Position numbers and translations under genes: made by a program
Notes under the pieces: model-generated
What the model was told of the DNA's origin: nothing
Databases searched by the model: none
The model's input: only the letters and a program-made list of their open reading frames with translations
Shown: one piece after another, positions 37,244 to 48,493 of the stretch
How the letters are laid out: each line of letters starts with the position of its first letter
Position numbering within the stretch: position 1 is the first letter of the stretch
Assembly (NCBI RefSeq): GCF_022385335.1
Contig: NZ_CP092431.1
Location: forward strand, 1,984,001-2,048,000
DNA from: Streptomyces deccanensis
GTDB taxonomy: Bacteria; Actinomycetota; Actinomycetes; Streptomycetales; Streptomycetaceae
Direction: 5' to 3'
DNA: 64,000 nucleotides

Positions 37244-37789
37244 TCAGGGCTTGGTGTCCTGCCCGAGCCGCAGATGGTGCAGCAGGAGCAGGGCGGCCGC
37301 CATGTTGGCGGCCGGGACCTCGCCGCGGGCGACCATGTCGGGGACGAGCTTGAGGGGAACCCATTCCCGACGGTCCGACTCGAAGTCGTCCACGGGGTGA
37401 CCGACATACGCGCCCTCGTCGGCCCAGTAGATGTGGTGCCGGGCGTCGGTGAGCCCGTTGGAGGGCTCGACGCTCATCAGGTGGTGCAGGGGTCCCGGCC
37501 GCCATCCGGTCTCCTCCTCCAGTTCGCGGGCGGCGGCCTCCACGACGGGTTCGCCGTCCTCGACGACGCCGGCCGCGAGTTCCCAGCCCCAGCTGTCGGT
37601 GATGAAGCGGTGCCGCCACAGGAGCAGCACCTCGTTCGCCTCGTTGACCACGGTGGCCACGGCGACAGGCCGCAGCCGTATCAGGAAGTGATCGAGGTGC
37701 CGCCCGTCCGGCAGCGCCACATCCGCGAGATTGACGCTGAACCAGCGGTTCGAGTACACAGTTTGTTCGCTCTGTTTCGTCCACTGCAC
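37244..37789 (-). CDS. Nudix hydrolase
   Basis: Hydrolyses nucleoside-diphosphate-linked compounds; this branch resembles ADP-ribose pyrophosphatases. The 181-aa protein has the full Nudix box GVVEDGEPVVEAAARELEEE followed by TGW, with the metal-binding Glu residues intact. SNRWFSVNLADVALPDGRHL is the family N-terminal strand. The GTG at 37789 begins QWTKQSEQTV and has ggaagg upstream. The gene is 97 bp from the NsdA-like regulator, on the same strand. Confidence 0.82.
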   Translation of the reverse strand: MQWTKQSEQTVYSNRWFSVNLADVALPDGRHLDHFLIRLRPVAVATVVNEANEVLLLWRHRFITDSWGWELAAGVVEDGEPVVEAAARELEEETGWRPGPLHHLMSVEPSNGLTDARHHIYWADEGAYVGHPVDDFESDRREWVPLKLVPDMVARGEVPAANMAAALLLLHHLRLGQDTKP

Positions 37790-37886
37790 GGTTCTGCCAC
37801 CTTCCGCCGAGTAAGTGGCAATATCGCAGCAGTAGCTAGGTGACAGCAGGCGCACAGCCGGTGCACGGCCGCGTCCCGGGACGGCG

Positions 37887-39227
37887 TCAGAGCGGTACGC
37901 GCAGTGCCCCGTCGATGAGTTCGGCGGCCTCGGAGGTCCCCGCGCAGCCGTTGCGCACGAGGTGTTCGCGTACCGCCCGGAGTCTGTCACGCAGCCGCAT
38001 GGACTCCATTCCGCGCGCCCGCTCGGCCATCTCGACGGCGGTGGCCACCGCCTTGTCCGCGTTGCCCTGCCGCAGTTCGATGTGGCTGAGCATCGCGAGC
38101 CGGTGCACCCGCCCCCGGTCGTGCGCCGGGGTGTCGACGGCCGCCGCGGCGTGCTCCGCCGCTGCCGTCAGGTCACCGAGGCTGAGCAGCGCCTCCGCCA
38201 CCTGGACGTTCACCAGGCCGGGTTGGACATAGCCGGTCTCATCCGGTTCGTGCCCGCGCCGGATGCGCTCGGCGGCCTGCTCAGCCCGCCGGATGCAGGA
38301 CAGCGCGCTCGTGCCGTCGCCCAGGTGCGCGTACGCCTTCGCCTGCATCGCGTACAGGTCGGAGGCGAGCGCCGGGGTGATGTGCGTGCCGGCCGTGCGC
38401 AGCGCGGCCTCGGCGAAGGCGACGGCCTGCCGGTGCTCCCGCATGAACAGCGACTGGTTGACGAGGAGCGCGATCACATACGCCCCCAGCCCCCGGTCCC
38501 CGCTGGCCTTCGCCAGCCGCAGCGCCTGGTGGAAGTAGCGCTGGGCCAGGCCGTGGGCGTCGGAGTCGTACGCGCAGATCCCGGCGATCGCGACCAACCC
38601 GCCGGTGGCCCGGTGCAGTTGGCGGCCGGTGGCGTCGGTGTAGCTGCCCCGCAGCAGCGGCGCGGCCTCGGCGTTGAGGAACCCGACGATCCGGGTGCGG
38701 GTCGCGACGCCCCCGGCCTTGCGGTACATCTGCTCGTAGTGCGTCCGGGCCGCGCGCAGCATCTCGATGTCGGCCATGCTGACGCGGTGCCGTCCGCCCC
38801 GGGAGACGTCGACGTCCTCCGGCGGGTTCTCCCACTCCCAGACGGGCATCACGGCGGGCGTCCCGGTGACGGCGGGGGCGCCGAGGACATGGGGGCGCTG
38901 TTGTTCGTCGGAGCGCCACAGGGCGGTTGCGCGCTCCACGAACCCGGAGAGTCCGGCACCGTGTGGGGCGGCGGCCTCGCCCGGCACACCGAGCCCGATG
39001 TCGTCGAGGGTGACGGTACGGCGCAGCCGCCCCGCGAGCACCTCACAGATCAGGTCGGGCACCTGTCCGCGCGGCCGCTGCCCCTTCAACCACCGTGCCA
39101 CGGCGGTGTGTTCGTATCTCAGCGCCAGCCCCCGGGCCCGTCCCGCCTGGTTGACGTGGGCGGCGAGACCGGCGTGGGAGATACCGGCCTCGTCGAGGAT
39201 CGCGTCGAGCAGGGTATTGGGCTGCAT
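37887..39227 (-). CDS. NsdA-like TPR regulator
   Basis: A 446-aa regulatory protein resembling S. coelicolor NsdA, a negative regulator of differentiation and antibiotic production. The first 75 residues form an HTH-like domain (LLDAILDEAGISHAGLAAHV ... RWLKGQRPRGQVPDLICEVL). Residues about 150-446 are a set of helical TPR-like repeats (HGLAQRYFHQALRLAKASGD, LYAMQAKAYAHLGDGTSAL). The ATG at 39227 has ggaggg upstream. Family membership is by pattern and memory, and this copy may be a paralogue with another role. Confidence 0.72.
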   Translation of the reverse strand: MQPNTLLDAILDEAGISHAGLAAHVNQAGRARGLALRYEHTAVARWLKGQRPRGQVPDLICEVLAGRLRRTVTLDDIGLGVPGEAAAPHGAGLSGFVERATALWRSDEQQRPHVLGAPAVTGTPAVMPVWEWENPPEDVDVSRGGRHRVSMADIEMLRAARTHYEQMYRKAGGVATRTRIVGFLNAEAAPLLRGSYTDATGRQLHRATGGLVAIAGICAYDSDAHGLAQRYFHQALRLAKASGDRGLGAYVIALLVNQSLFMREHRQAVAFAEAALRTAGTHITPALASDLYAMQAKAYAHLGDGTSALSCIRRAEQAAERIRRGHEPDETGYVQPGLVNVQVAEALLSLGDLTAAAEHAAAAVDTPAHDRGRVHRLAMLSHIELRQGNADKAVATAVEMAERARGMESMRLRDRLRAVREHLVRNGCAGTSEAAELIDGALRVPL

Positions 39228-39438
39228 GGAGGCCCTCCGGTGGCTCGGTGCCGGCGAATCGCAGCGTAGCGCCTCCCTCTTCACACGGGGTGTGACGGGA
39301 ACGCCCGAATTCGCGCTGTGTGCGCGCTGTCGCAGAGAGTTTCGGACAGGTTGACTGGGATCCCTCGCCAAGAGGCCGGCCGGGCCGCCGGCTCCCCCTC
39401 GTACAGTGCGGTGGCCCTGCCGGGCGGAACGGGGGCGA

Positions 39439-40425
39439 CTACGGGGTGGGCGCTACGGGTGGGGCGTCGGCTGCGGGTCGTTGGTGGCTGGTCGCGCAGT
39501 TCCCCGCGCCCCTCAAGACAAGTGGGCGATCGTTGCGGAGTACCAGTATCGCGATGTCGTCCTTGGGCCTTCCCGCCGTGTGGCGGAGGAGTTGCGTGAA
39601 GACGGCGCGAAGGACCGACTGAGGAGAGATGGGACGGCCTCGTACGGTTTGCCTCAGCGCGCCCGCCAGAGGAAAGAAGCGGCCCTCGCTGTCCCTCGCG
39701 TCCTCCACGCCGTCCGTGTGGAGGAACAGGGCCTCGCCGGGCAGGAGTTGGCCGCAGGCGGTGACCGGGAGTTCGGCGGGGAGCGGGAAGAGGCCGAGCG
39801 GGGGCAGCGGGTCGGCGCGGGCGAGGGGTGCCGCTCGGTCGACACCGAGCAGGTAGGGCCAGGGGTGGCCGCAGTTGAGGGCGTTGAGTTCGCCGTCGGG
39901 GGTGATCTCCAGGAGGAGGACCGTGACGAAGTCCTCGGTGTCCTCGGCGCGGGCGCGGAGGTGCCGGGCGAGGGCACGGTCGAGACGGGCGAGGACCCCG
40001 GCGAGTTCGGCCTCGTCGTGGACGGCCTCGCGGAAGCTGCCGAGGACGGCGGCGACGGTCCCGATCGCGGCGAGGCCGTGACCGCGTACGTCGCCCATCA
40101 CCACCCGTACGCCGTGCTCGGTGGCGATCACCTCGTACAGGTCGCCGCCGACGGTCGCGCCCCGGTCGGCGGAGAGCTGGGCGGCGGCGGTGGCGAGTCC
40201 GTCGATCCGTGCGGGCAGCGGCCTGAGCAGGACGCTCCGCACGGCGCCCGCGACGGCGCGCGCCTGCCGCACTTCCCGCAGCATCCTCCGTCTGACGTGG
40301 AGCATCAGCCCGGTGCCGGCGGCGAGGACGACGGCACCGCCGACGATCCCGGCGCCGAGCCGACCGGAGAGGCGGCGCCCCCGGGACCACGCCCGACGAG
40401 GGGCCCCGGCCCTGTTTCGAATCAT
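39439..40425 (-). CDS. SpoIIE-type PP2C phosphatase with repeat-encoded tail
   Basis: A 328-aa membrane-associated serine/threonine phosphatase, typically acting on anti-sigma-factor antagonists. One hydrophobic segment (LGAGIVGGAVVLAAGTGLML, residues about 23-42) is followed by the SpoIIE domain with ATVGGDLYEVIA, VVMGDVRGHGLAAIG, LFLHTDGVEDARD and the terminal PKDDIAILVL. The domain normally ends there. The last 25 residues (RGAGNCATSHQRPAADAPP and so on) are encoded by a dispersed repeat. No partner kinase or anti-sigma gene is adjacent. Confidence 0.8.
   Translation of the reverse strand: MIRNRAGAPRRAWSRGRRLSGRLGAGIVGGAVVLAAGTGLMLHVRRRMLREVRQARAVAGAVRSVLLRPLPARIDGLATAAAQLSADRGATVGGDLYEVIATEHGVRVVMGDVRGHGLAAIGTVAAVLGSFREAVHDEAELAGVLARLDRALARHLRARAEDTEDFVTVLLLEITPDGELNALNCGHPWPYLLGVDRAAPLARADPLPPLGLFPLPAELPVTACGQLLPGEALFLHTDGVEDARDSEGRFFPLAGALRQTVRGRPISPQSVLRAVFTQLLRHTAGRPKDDIAILVLRNDRPLVLRGAGNCATSHQRPAADAPPVAPTP
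39486..39513 (+). repeat. Dispersed repeat inside the phosphatase 3' end
   Basis: ggctggtcgcgcagttcccc followed by gcgcccct, the same core as the intergenic copies, here within the reading frame of the phosphatase on the opposite strand. Confidence 0.75.
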
Positions 40426-40561
40426 GCCGTTGGCCCCCCATCAGGCCCGGACAGCGCGTACGGCCCAGAGAGGCCGGTCCGATTCTGTCCACAGCACGCC
40501 CGGTTGGGGGCGATCACCCTGGATTGTCACCCGAATGAGTGAGGTGACATGGGGACGGGCC

Positions 40562-40591
40562 GGGGGCACAGGGACTTGTCCCCGTGCCCCC
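40562..40591 (-). terminator. pheST terminator
   Basis: Arms at 40562-40575 (gggggcacagggac) and 40578-40591 (gtccccgtgccccc), one mismatch, 2-nt loop as drawn. Begins 18 bases past the pheT stop. Confidence 0.65.
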
Positions 40592-40608
40592 TGGGCACCC
40601 GAGGCGCC

Positions 40609-43130
40609 CTAACTACGCAGCACCGCTCCCGTGCGCTCGCCCGCGAGGGCGACCGCAGCGTCGCGGGCCGCCGACGCCTCGTCGACGGTCAGCGTGCGAT
40701 CCGCGGCCCGGAAGCGCAGCGCGTACGCCAGCGACTTCCGCCCGTCGCCCAGCTGCTCCGCGTTCTCGTAGACGTCGAACAGGCGGATGCCCTCCAGGAG
40801 TTCACCGGCGCCCTCACGCAGCGCGGCCTCCACGTCGGCGTGCGGCACGAACGCGTCGACGACGAGCGCGACGTCCTGCGTGGCGACCGGGAACGTGGAG
40901 ATGCTCGGCGCCTGCGGGGTGCCGTCCCCCACCTGCTCCAGGGCGTCCAGGTCGATCTCCATCGCGGCGGTCCGGGCCGGCAGCCCGAGCGCCTTGAGGA
41001 CGCGCGGGTGCAGCTCGCCGGCGTGGCCGACGACCCGCTCGGTGCCGTCGGCGACGACCACGAACTCGGCGCAGCGCCCGGGGTGCCAGGGACCGTACTG
41101 GCCCTTGCGGACGACCAGTTCGGCACCGGCCTCGCGGGCGACCGCGCGGCCGGCCTCGACGGTGTCGGCCCAGTCGGCGGGACGCCCCTTGCCCCACCAG
41201 CCGGCCTGCTCGCGGGCCCCGGCGACGACGACGGCGACGTGGCGCGGCTGCTCGGGCAGCGCGGCGTTCAGCGTCGCGATCTCCTCGTCGGTGGGCCGGC
41301 GGTCGACCGGCAGCGCGACGGCGACACGCTGCTCCTCACGGGGGAGGAAGACCAGGCCGGTCTCGAACAGGGCGAGGTCGTGCGTGCCCCGGCCGTCGTT
41401 GCGGCGCAGCGCGCCCAGCAGACCCGGCAGCAGCGACGTGCGGAGCGCGGGCTCCTCGTCGTTGAGCGGGTTGGTGAGCCGGACGACACGGCGGGCCGGG
41501 TCGTCCGCCTCCAGGCCGAGCTGGTCGAAGACCTGCTCACCGATGAAGGGGTAGTTCGGCGCCTCGACGTATCCGGCGCCGGCCAGCGCCCGGCCGACCC
41601 GGCGGTGCAGTCGCTGCCGGTGGGTGAGGCCGCGCCCCGCGGGGGGCTTGGGCAGCGTGGAGGGCAGGTTCTCGTAGCCCTCCAGGCGGATGACCTCTTC
41701 GGCGAGGTCGTTCGGGTCGGTGAGGTCGGGCCGCCAGGACGGCACGGTGACGATCAGCTCGTCCGTCCCGTAGACGTCGCAGCCGACCTCCTGGAGGCGG
41801 CGTACGACGGTCTCGCGGCCGTACGCGACGCCCGCGACCTTGTCCGGGTGGTCCGCCGGGATCGTGATCGTGCGGGGTGCGGACGGGGCGATCACCTCGG
41901 TGACGCCCGCGTCGGCGGTGCCGCCCGCGAGGAGCACCAGCAGGTCGACGGTGCGCTGGGCGGCGGCGGCCGCGGCCAGCGGGTCGACGCCGCGCTCGAA
42001 GCGGCGGGACGCCTCCGACGACAGCTTGTGCCGGCGGGCGGTGCGCGCGATGGCGACCTGGTCGAAGTGGGCGGCCTCGATGACGACGTCGGTGGAGGCG
42101 TTCCCGCCGTTCTCGGCTGCGTCGTGGTCGGCGATCTCGGTGTTGGCGCCGCCCATGACACCGGCGAGGCCGATGGGGCCGCGCTCGTCGGTGATCACCA
42201 GGTCCTCGGCGTGCAGCTTCCGCGTGACGCCGTCGAGGGTGACGATCTTCTCGCCCTCCTCGGCCCGGCGGACGCCGATCGTGCCCTGGACGAGGGAGCG
42301 GTCGTAGGCGTGCAGGGGCTGGCCCAGCTCCATCATCACGTAGTTGGTGATGTCGACGGCGAGGGAGATCGGGCGCATGCCGACCTTCTGCAGCCGGCGC
42401 TTGAGCCAGATCGGGGAGCGCGCCTCGGGGTCGAGACCGGTGACGGTGCGGGCGGTGAAGCGGTCGCAGCCGAGCGGGTCGGAGACCTGGACGGGGTGGC
42501 CGAACGCGTTCGGGCCGGGTACGTCGAGGAGCGCCGGGTCGCGCAGCGGGAGGCCGTAGGCGATGGCGGTCTCGCGGGCGACGCCGCGGATCGACAGGCA
42601 GTAGCCGCGGTCGGGCGTGACGGCGATGTCCAGGACCTCGTCGACCAGCTCCAGCAGTTCGATCGCGTCCTTGCCGACCTCGGTCTCCGGCGGCAGCACG
42701 ATGATGCCCTTGGTGCCGTCGTCGCCCATGCCCAGCTCGTCGCTGGAGCAGATCATGCCGTGCGAGTTGCGGCCGTAGGTCTTGCGCGCGGAGATGGCGA
42801 AGCCGCCGGGCAGTTCGGCGCCCGGGAGGACCACGACGACCTTGTCGCCGACGGCGAAGTTGCGGGCGCCGCAGACGATCTCCTGGGGCTCGCCGGTGCC
42901 GTTGGCGGTGCCGACGTCGACGGTGCAGAAGCGGATGGGCTTCTTGAACTCCGTCAGCTCCTCGATGGTCAGCACCTGACCGACGACGAGGGGGCCCTTG
43001 AGGCCGTCGCCGAGCTGCTCGACGGTCTCGACCTCCAGACCGGCCGAGATGAGCTTGGCCTGGACGTCACGACCGGTCTCGGTGGCCGGCAGGTCGACGT
43101 ACTCCCGCAGCCAGGAAAGCGGGACCCGCA

Positions 43131-43131
<1 letters not shown>
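40609..43131 (-). CDS. pheT: Phenylalanyl-tRNA synthetase beta subunit
   Basis: Beta chain (840 aa) of the alpha2-beta2 synthetase that charges tRNA-Phe. Domain order fits bacterial PheT: N-terminal [15 protein letters not shown], tRNA-binding (EMAP-type) domain at about 40-155, B3/B4 editing domain around 210-375 ([20 protein letters not shown]), B5 domain, a synthetase-like core and the C-terminal anticodon-binding domain near 745-840 ([20 protein letters not shown]). Its ATG shares one base with the pheS stop (TGATG), so the subunits are made in coupled fashion. Confidence 0.96.
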
Positions 43132-44312
<1,181 letters not shown>

Positions 44313-44388
44313 TCACGGTTTTTGGGACACAAAGGTGCCAAAGGCCGAGTCTAACGGGGTGGAGGTGTTGCGAACGCGCCCGTGGTGC

Positions 44389-45525
44389 TCAGGCCAGGTA
44401 GGCCGGCGCCGCCACGGGCAACGTAAATCGGAACTCGGCGCCGCCGCCCGGGGCGCGTCCGACGGTGATGGTGCCGCCGTGGGCTTCGACGATGCCCTTG
44501 ACGATGTACAGCCCGAGGCCGGTGCCGCCGCGCTTGCTGCCCCGCCAGAAGCGGGTGAAGACGCGGTTCATGGACTCCTCCGGGATGCCACTGCCCTCGT
44601 CGCTCACCGTGACCGACGTACCGGTGTCCTCCCCCTCCCGGGGGGACGCCGTGGGCGTGACGTCAATCGTGACGGTTCCCTCGCCGTGCCGCACCGCATT
44701 TTCCAGCAGGTTGCTCAGCACCTGGTCGATCTTGTCGGGGTCGGCCCACAGGGCGGGCAACGGCTGCTCGATCCGCAGCATGAACCGGTCGGCGGGCTGT
44801 CCGGCGGCGACATAGGCCTGGATGTGCCGGCCGACGGCGGCGCCCATGTCGACGGGCTGGCGTCGTACCTCGAGCCGTCCCGAGTCGATCCGCGAGATGT
44901 CGAGCAGCTCGGCGATGAGCCGGGTGACCCGGTTGGCGTCGGCGTCGACGGTCTCCAGCATCAGCTTCTTCTGGTCGTCCGTGAACCGCTCCCACTTGGC
45001 GAGCAGCGTCGCGGTGAACCCCTTGACCGACGTCAGGGGCGAGCGCAGCTCGTGGGCGACGGTGGCGATCAGCTCCGCGTGACTGCGCTCGGTGCGGCGC
45101 CGGGCCTCGGTGTCGCGGAGGGAGACGACGACCCGGCGGACGGGTCCGGTGGGCTCGCTACGGATGTAGCGCGCCGACACGAGGATCTCCCGCGCCCCCG
45201 GCAGGAGCAGGTTCCGCTCGGGCTGTCCGACCCGGATGGCGAGCCCTCCGTACGGGTCGGTCAGCTGCCACCAGCGGCGGCCTTCGAGGTCTTCTAACGG
45301 GAGGGCCCATTCGAGGGGGCGGCCGAGGGCGTCGGCGGCGGGGGTGGCGGTGATCCGTGCGGCGGCGGCGTTGAAGCAGATCACGCGGCCGTTCTCGTCG
45401 GCCACGACCAGTCCGTCGGGGAGGTCGTCGGGGTCGATGCCCAGGTCGGCGAGGTCGCCCTGCCGGGCCGCGGATGTGGCGCGCACGTCCCGTGCCACCG
45501 GTGTGCTGCTCGTGCCGACCCTCAT
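44389..45525 (-). CDS. Orphan PAS sensor histidine kinase
   Basis: A 378-aa kinase with no response regulator beside it. A PAS domain (about residues 30-140; GLVVADENGRVICFNAAAAR) senses an unknown signal and has no membrane segment, so sensing is cytoplasmic. HisKA has the phospho-acceptor His in AHELRSPLTSVKGF. The HATPase domain has NLLENAVRHG, DEGSGIPEE and GTGLGLYIVKG. The same orphan kinase position between pheS and a methyltransferase is familiar from other streptomycetes. The start at 45525 is likely, with a G-rich gaggtgggg upstream. Confidence 0.85.
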   Translation of the reverse strand: MRVGTSSTPVARDVRATSAARQGDLADLGIDPDDLPDGLVVADENGRVICFNAAAARITATPAADALGRPLEWALPLEDLEGRRWWQLTDPYGGLAIRVGQPERNLLLPGAREILVSARYIRSEPTGPVRRVVVSLRDTEARRRTERSHAELIATVAHELRSPLTSVKGFTATLLAKWERFTDDQKKLMLETVDADANRVTRLIAELLDISRIDSGRLEVRRQPVDMGAAVGRHIQAYVAAGQPADRFMLRIEQPLPALWADPDKIDQVLSNLLENAVRHGEGTVTIDVTPTASPREGEDTGTSVTVSDEGSGIPEESMNRVFTRFWRGSKRGGTGLGLYIVKGIVEAHGGTITVGRAPGGGAEFRFTLPVAAPAYLA

Positions 45526-45578
45526 CCCCGTACCCCACCTCTCGCGTTGTGCAGTGGGCCCCCGAGCCCGTCACCCTA

Positions 45579-46421
45579 CTAGCTGGGCGTGACGGTGCGG
45601 CACCCTCCGAAGGCGCGCTGTGCGCGGGCGGACGCGTAGAGACATACGGCGGCGGCGGTCGCCAGGTTCAGGCTTTCCGCCTTTCCGTGGATCGGTACGC
45701 GGACGACGGCGTCGGCGAGCCCCCGGGTCTCCTCGGGCAGCCCCCAGGCCTCGTTGCCGAACACCCAGGCCGTGGGCCCGCCCATGGTGCCCTTGTCCAG
45801 CTCGTCGTCGAGGTCGTCCCGCCCCGCGCCGTCGGCGGCGAGGACGCGTACGCCGATGCCCTTGAGCCCCGCGACGGCGTCCTCGACGGGTACGCCGACA
45901 GCCACCGGCAGATGGAAGAGCGAGCCGACGGAGGCGCGCACGGCCTTGGGGTTGTAGAGGTCCACGGAGGCGTCGGTGAGGACGACGGCCTCCGCGCCGG
46001 CGGCGTCTGCGCACCGCAGGACGGTGCCGGCGTTGCCGGGGTCGCGGACGTGGGCGAGTACGGCGACGAGCCGCGGGCGCGCGGCGAGGATCTCCTCGAA
46101 CGGGGTGTCGAGGAACCGGCAGATCCCGACGAGGCCCTGCGGGGTGACGGTGGTGGAGATGTCGGCGATGACGGCCTCGTCGGCGAGGTGGACGCGGGCG
46201 CCGGCGGTGCGGGCGTCTTGGACGATGTCGGCGTAGCGCTCCGCGGCGTCGACCGTGACGAAGAGCTCGACCAAGGTGTCCGGGCGCCCGGTGGCCTCCC
46301 GGACGGCCTGCGGGCCCTCGGCGAGGAAGAGCCGGTCCTTCCCCCGGAAGTTCCGCTTCCCGAGCCGCCGGGCCGCGGAGACGCGGGCGGAGCGGGGGGA
46401 GATCAACTCAGGGGTGGGCAT
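45579..46421 (-). CDS. TrmH/SpoU family RNA methyltransferase
   Basis: A 280-aa SAM-dependent 2'-O-methyltransferase of the SPOUT class acting on rRNA or tRNA. The N-terminal substrate-binding domain (RRLGKRNFRGKDRLFLAEGP) resembles ribosomal L30e-like domains of rRNA methylases. The trefoil-knot motifs are LAHVRDPGNAGTVLRCADAA (motif 1), WVFGNEAWGL (motif 2) and KAESLNLATAAAVCLY (motif 3). Located between pheST and the ribosomal protein operon, as in related genomes. Confidence 0.88.
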   Translation of the reverse strand: MPTPELISPRSARVSAARRLGKRNFRGKDRLFLAEGPQAVREATGRPDTLVELFVTVDAAERYADIVQDARTAGARVHLADEAVIADISTTVTPQGLVGICRFLDTPFEEILAARPRLVAVLAHVRDPGNAGTVLRCADAAGAEAVVLTDASVDLYNPKAVRASVGSLFHLPVAVGVPVEDAVAGLKGIGVRVLAADGAGRDDLDDELDKGTMGGPTAWVFGNEAWGLPEETRGLADAVVRVPIHGKAESLNLATAAAVCLYASARAQRAFGGCRTVTPS

Positions 46422-46510
46422 GGGTCACCTTTTGGATCGAGGGGGTGGGGAGGGGCGCCTGAGAGCTCGGGGGTGCGGGTGCGTGGGCGAGTACGGGTGG
46501 TCCGTGGTTC

Positions 46511-46611
46511 CTCGCGCAGTTCCCCGCGCCCCTGAAAAGCCGGGGCTGCGCCCCGTGCTTTTCGGCCCGAAAGGGCCGGAGGCCCTTGAGGGGCGCGGGG
46601 AACTGCGCGAG
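46511..46611. repeat. Inverted pair of dispersed repeats
   Basis: Two repeat cores face each other as 23-bp perfect arms (46511-46533 and 46589-46611). Between them are aaaagc-rich (46535-46562) and cggccc-gaaa-gggccg (46563-46578) hairpins. The whole 101 bp can fold as one long cruciform or RNA stem between rplT and the methyltransferase gene. Confidence 0.75.
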
Positions 46612-46650
46612 AAGCCCCACCGGAGCCGCACCCGGCAACGCACCCAAAAA

Positions 46651-46689
46651 ACCCGGGCCCACAGGCAGCTTGCACCTGCGGGCCCGGGT
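46651..46689 (-). terminator. infC-rpmI-rplT terminator
   Basis: Arms at 46651-46665 and 46675-46689 pair with one mismatch. On the minus strand the stem is followed by TTTTTTGGGTG, one of the few classical U-tract terminators in the window; it lies 27 bases past the rplT stop. Confidence 0.8.
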
Positions 46690-46716
46690 CATACGCGGCT
46701 CAGAGCCAGCGCAGCG

Positions 46717-47100
46717 TCACGCCGCCTTGGGCGCGTTCACGTCCGCCGGCAGCGCCTTCTGCGCGACCTCGACGAGCGCGGCGAACGCCGTGGCGTCGTT
46801 GACGGCCAGCTCCGCGAGGATCTTGCGGTCGACCTCGATGTTCGCGGCCTTCAGACCCTGGATGAAGCGGTTGTAGGTGATGCCGTTGGCGCGGGCAGCG
46901 GCGTTGATGCGCTGGATCCACAGCTGACGGAAGTCGCCCTTGCGCTTCTTGCGGTCGTTGTAGTTGTAGACCAGCGAGTGGGTGACCTGCTCCTTGGCCT
47001 TGCGGTACAGGCGCGAACGCTGACCGCGGTAGCCGGAGGCCTGCTCGAGGATCGCCCGGCGCTTCTTGTGGGCGTTGACTGCCCGCTTGACGCGTGCCAC
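46717..47100 (-). CDS. rplT: 50S ribosomal protein L20
   Basis: Primary 23S rRNA-binding protein needed early in 50S assembly (127 aa, normal). The N-terminal arm [20 protein letters not shown] and the globular domain [20 protein letters not shown] are typical. In other bacteria L20 represses its own operon through the infC-rpmI leader; such a site is not resolvable here by eye. The last 10 residues extend slightly beyond the usual end. Confidence 0.97.
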   Translation of the reverse strand: MARVKRAVNAHKKRRAILEQASGYRGQRSRLYRKAKEQVTHSLVYNYNDRKKRKGDFRQLWIQRINAAARANGITYNRFIQGLKAANIEVDRKILAELAVNDATAFAALVEVAQKALPADVNAPKAA

Positions 47101-47201
47101 TTTTTAACTCCTTGTAGCGGGGCCGTGGTTGTCGTCACACGACCCGAAATCGATGGGGTCCCGGTCCTGACGTACGGCGCTCACGAGGGGCGCCGGGTAC
47201 G

Positions 47202-47396
47202 TCACTTGCCGAGAAGCTTCTTGATCTTCGCGGCGTCGCCCGGGGCCATCTCGGCGTTGCCGGTGAGGCGACGCGTCACGCGGGACGACTTGTGCTCGAG
47301 CAGGTGGCGCTTGCCGGCGCGCTCACGGAGCACCTTGCCGGAGCCGGTGATCTTGAAGCGCTTGCTGGCACCGCTGTGCGACTTGTTCTTCGGCAT
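47202..47396 (-). CDS. rpmI: 50S ribosomal protein L35
   Basis: Small basic protein of the 50S subunit (64 aa). [20 protein letters not shown] and [14 protein letters not shown] are characteristic. Second gene of infC-rpmI-rplT; 131 bp from infC and 101 bp from rplT. Confidence 0.97.
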   Translation of the reverse strand: MPKNKSHSGASKRFKITGSGKVLRERAGKRHLLEHKSSRVTRRLTGNAEMAPGDAAKIKKLLGK

Positions 47397-47527
47397 AGCG
47401 CCGTTCTCTCCTCGTCAGTGGCGCTCCGGTGCCCGGTCGCGAAACCGGGCACGACGGAACGTCATTTCTTTCGGTTGGCACCCTGGACCGGTGTCCAGGG
47501 CTTCCCCCGGACTCGCGTCCCGGGGAC

Positions 47528-48187
47528 TTACGCCTCGGCAGGTTCCTCGGCCGGCGCCTCGACGTCGACATCGGCGTGCTCGGCGTCGGCGGCGTTCTGC
47601 GACTTGCCAGGATTGGCCTTCGCTTCCGCCTTCCGGGCTTCCTGCGCCTGACGGGCCTCGGCCATCGCCTCGGTCTTCTTCTTGTGCGGACCGAGAACCA
47701 TGATCATGTTGCGGCCGTCCTGCTTCGGGTTCGACTCCACGAAACCGAGGTCCTGGACGTCCTCCGCGAGACGCTGCAGCAGTCGGTAGCCGAGTTCCGG
47801 CCGGGACTGCTCGCGACCACGGAACATGATCGTGATCTTGACCTTGTCGCCCTGCTTGAGGAACCGGACGACGTGACCCTTCTTGGTGTCATAGTCGTGC
47901 GGGTCGATCTTCGGCCGGAGCTTCATCTCCTTGATGACCGTGTGCGCCTGGTTCTTGCGCGCCTCACGGGCCTTCATGGCCGACTCGTACTTGAACTTCC
48001 CGTAGTCCATGAGCTTGCAGACCGGCGGACGTGCGTTCGCGGCCACCTCGACCAGGTCGAGGTCGTACTCCTGCGCAAGCTCCAGGGCCTTGGCAAGCGG
48101 AACAATCCCGACCTGCTCGCCGCTGGGACCGACAAGTCGCACCTCGGGAACGCGAATCCGGTCGTTGATGCGGGGCTCGGCGCTGAT
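47528..48187 (-). CDS. infC: Translation initiation factor IF-3, probably AUC start
   Basis: IF-3 binds the 30S subunit and checks start codon and initiator tRNA. The coding part begins at [19 protein letters not shown] (N-domain), then MDYGKFKYE linker and C-domain [20 protein letters not shown], with an acidic low-complexity tail of about 35 residues. The ATC at 48187 has gaggagg four bases upstream and no ATG/GTG/TTG is well placed. A GTG at 48211 would put this ribosome binding site inside the gene. Rare AUU/AUC starts are known for infC and allow IF-3 to repress itself. 219 aa with the ATC start. Confidence 0.9.
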   Translation of the reverse strand: MSAEPRINDRIRVPEVRLVGPSGEQVGIVPLAKALELAQEYDLDLVEVAANARPPVCKLMDYGKFKYESAMKAREARKNQAHTVIKEMKLRPKIDPHDYDTKKGHVVRFLKQGDKVKITIMFRGREQSRPELGYRLLQRLAEDVQDLGFVESNPKQDGRNMIMVLGPHKKKTEAMAEARQAQEARKAEAKANPGKSQNAADAEHADVDVEAPAEEPAEA

Positions 48188-48493
48188 GGATCCTCCTCGG
48201 TAGCACCACACGACGGTCTGGCGGACCGCCGCGTTATGTCTGGTTGACATCAAGACCAACCATCGGGAGGCATGAAAAATGCCCCGGGACGGGACACAGG
48301 CGGGGCTCCATGTACTGCCGGAGCACCGCCGCGGGTGTGCCGCGGGGCGCAATATCGGACGACTCCACCGTCCGTACGGAACGGTGGGGGCCGTCTGACC
48401 GGGTGACCTGCCGTCCCGGAGGGCGGTCAGGTGGGAGTGCGGAGCCTCCACTTGCGGGCCGGGCACACAGGTGTCCAGCCGGTCGTTGACACC
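48188..48493 (-). promoter_or_regulatory. Long infC leader region
   Basis: About 300 nt between the putative promoter and the infC start, without an apparent gene. Stems visible include tggttg/caacca (48241-48246 / 48257-48262) and a ggggcat-tttt-catgcctc hairpin near 48265-48285. Length and position fit a regulatory leader for a ribosomal-protein operon. Confidence 0.5.
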
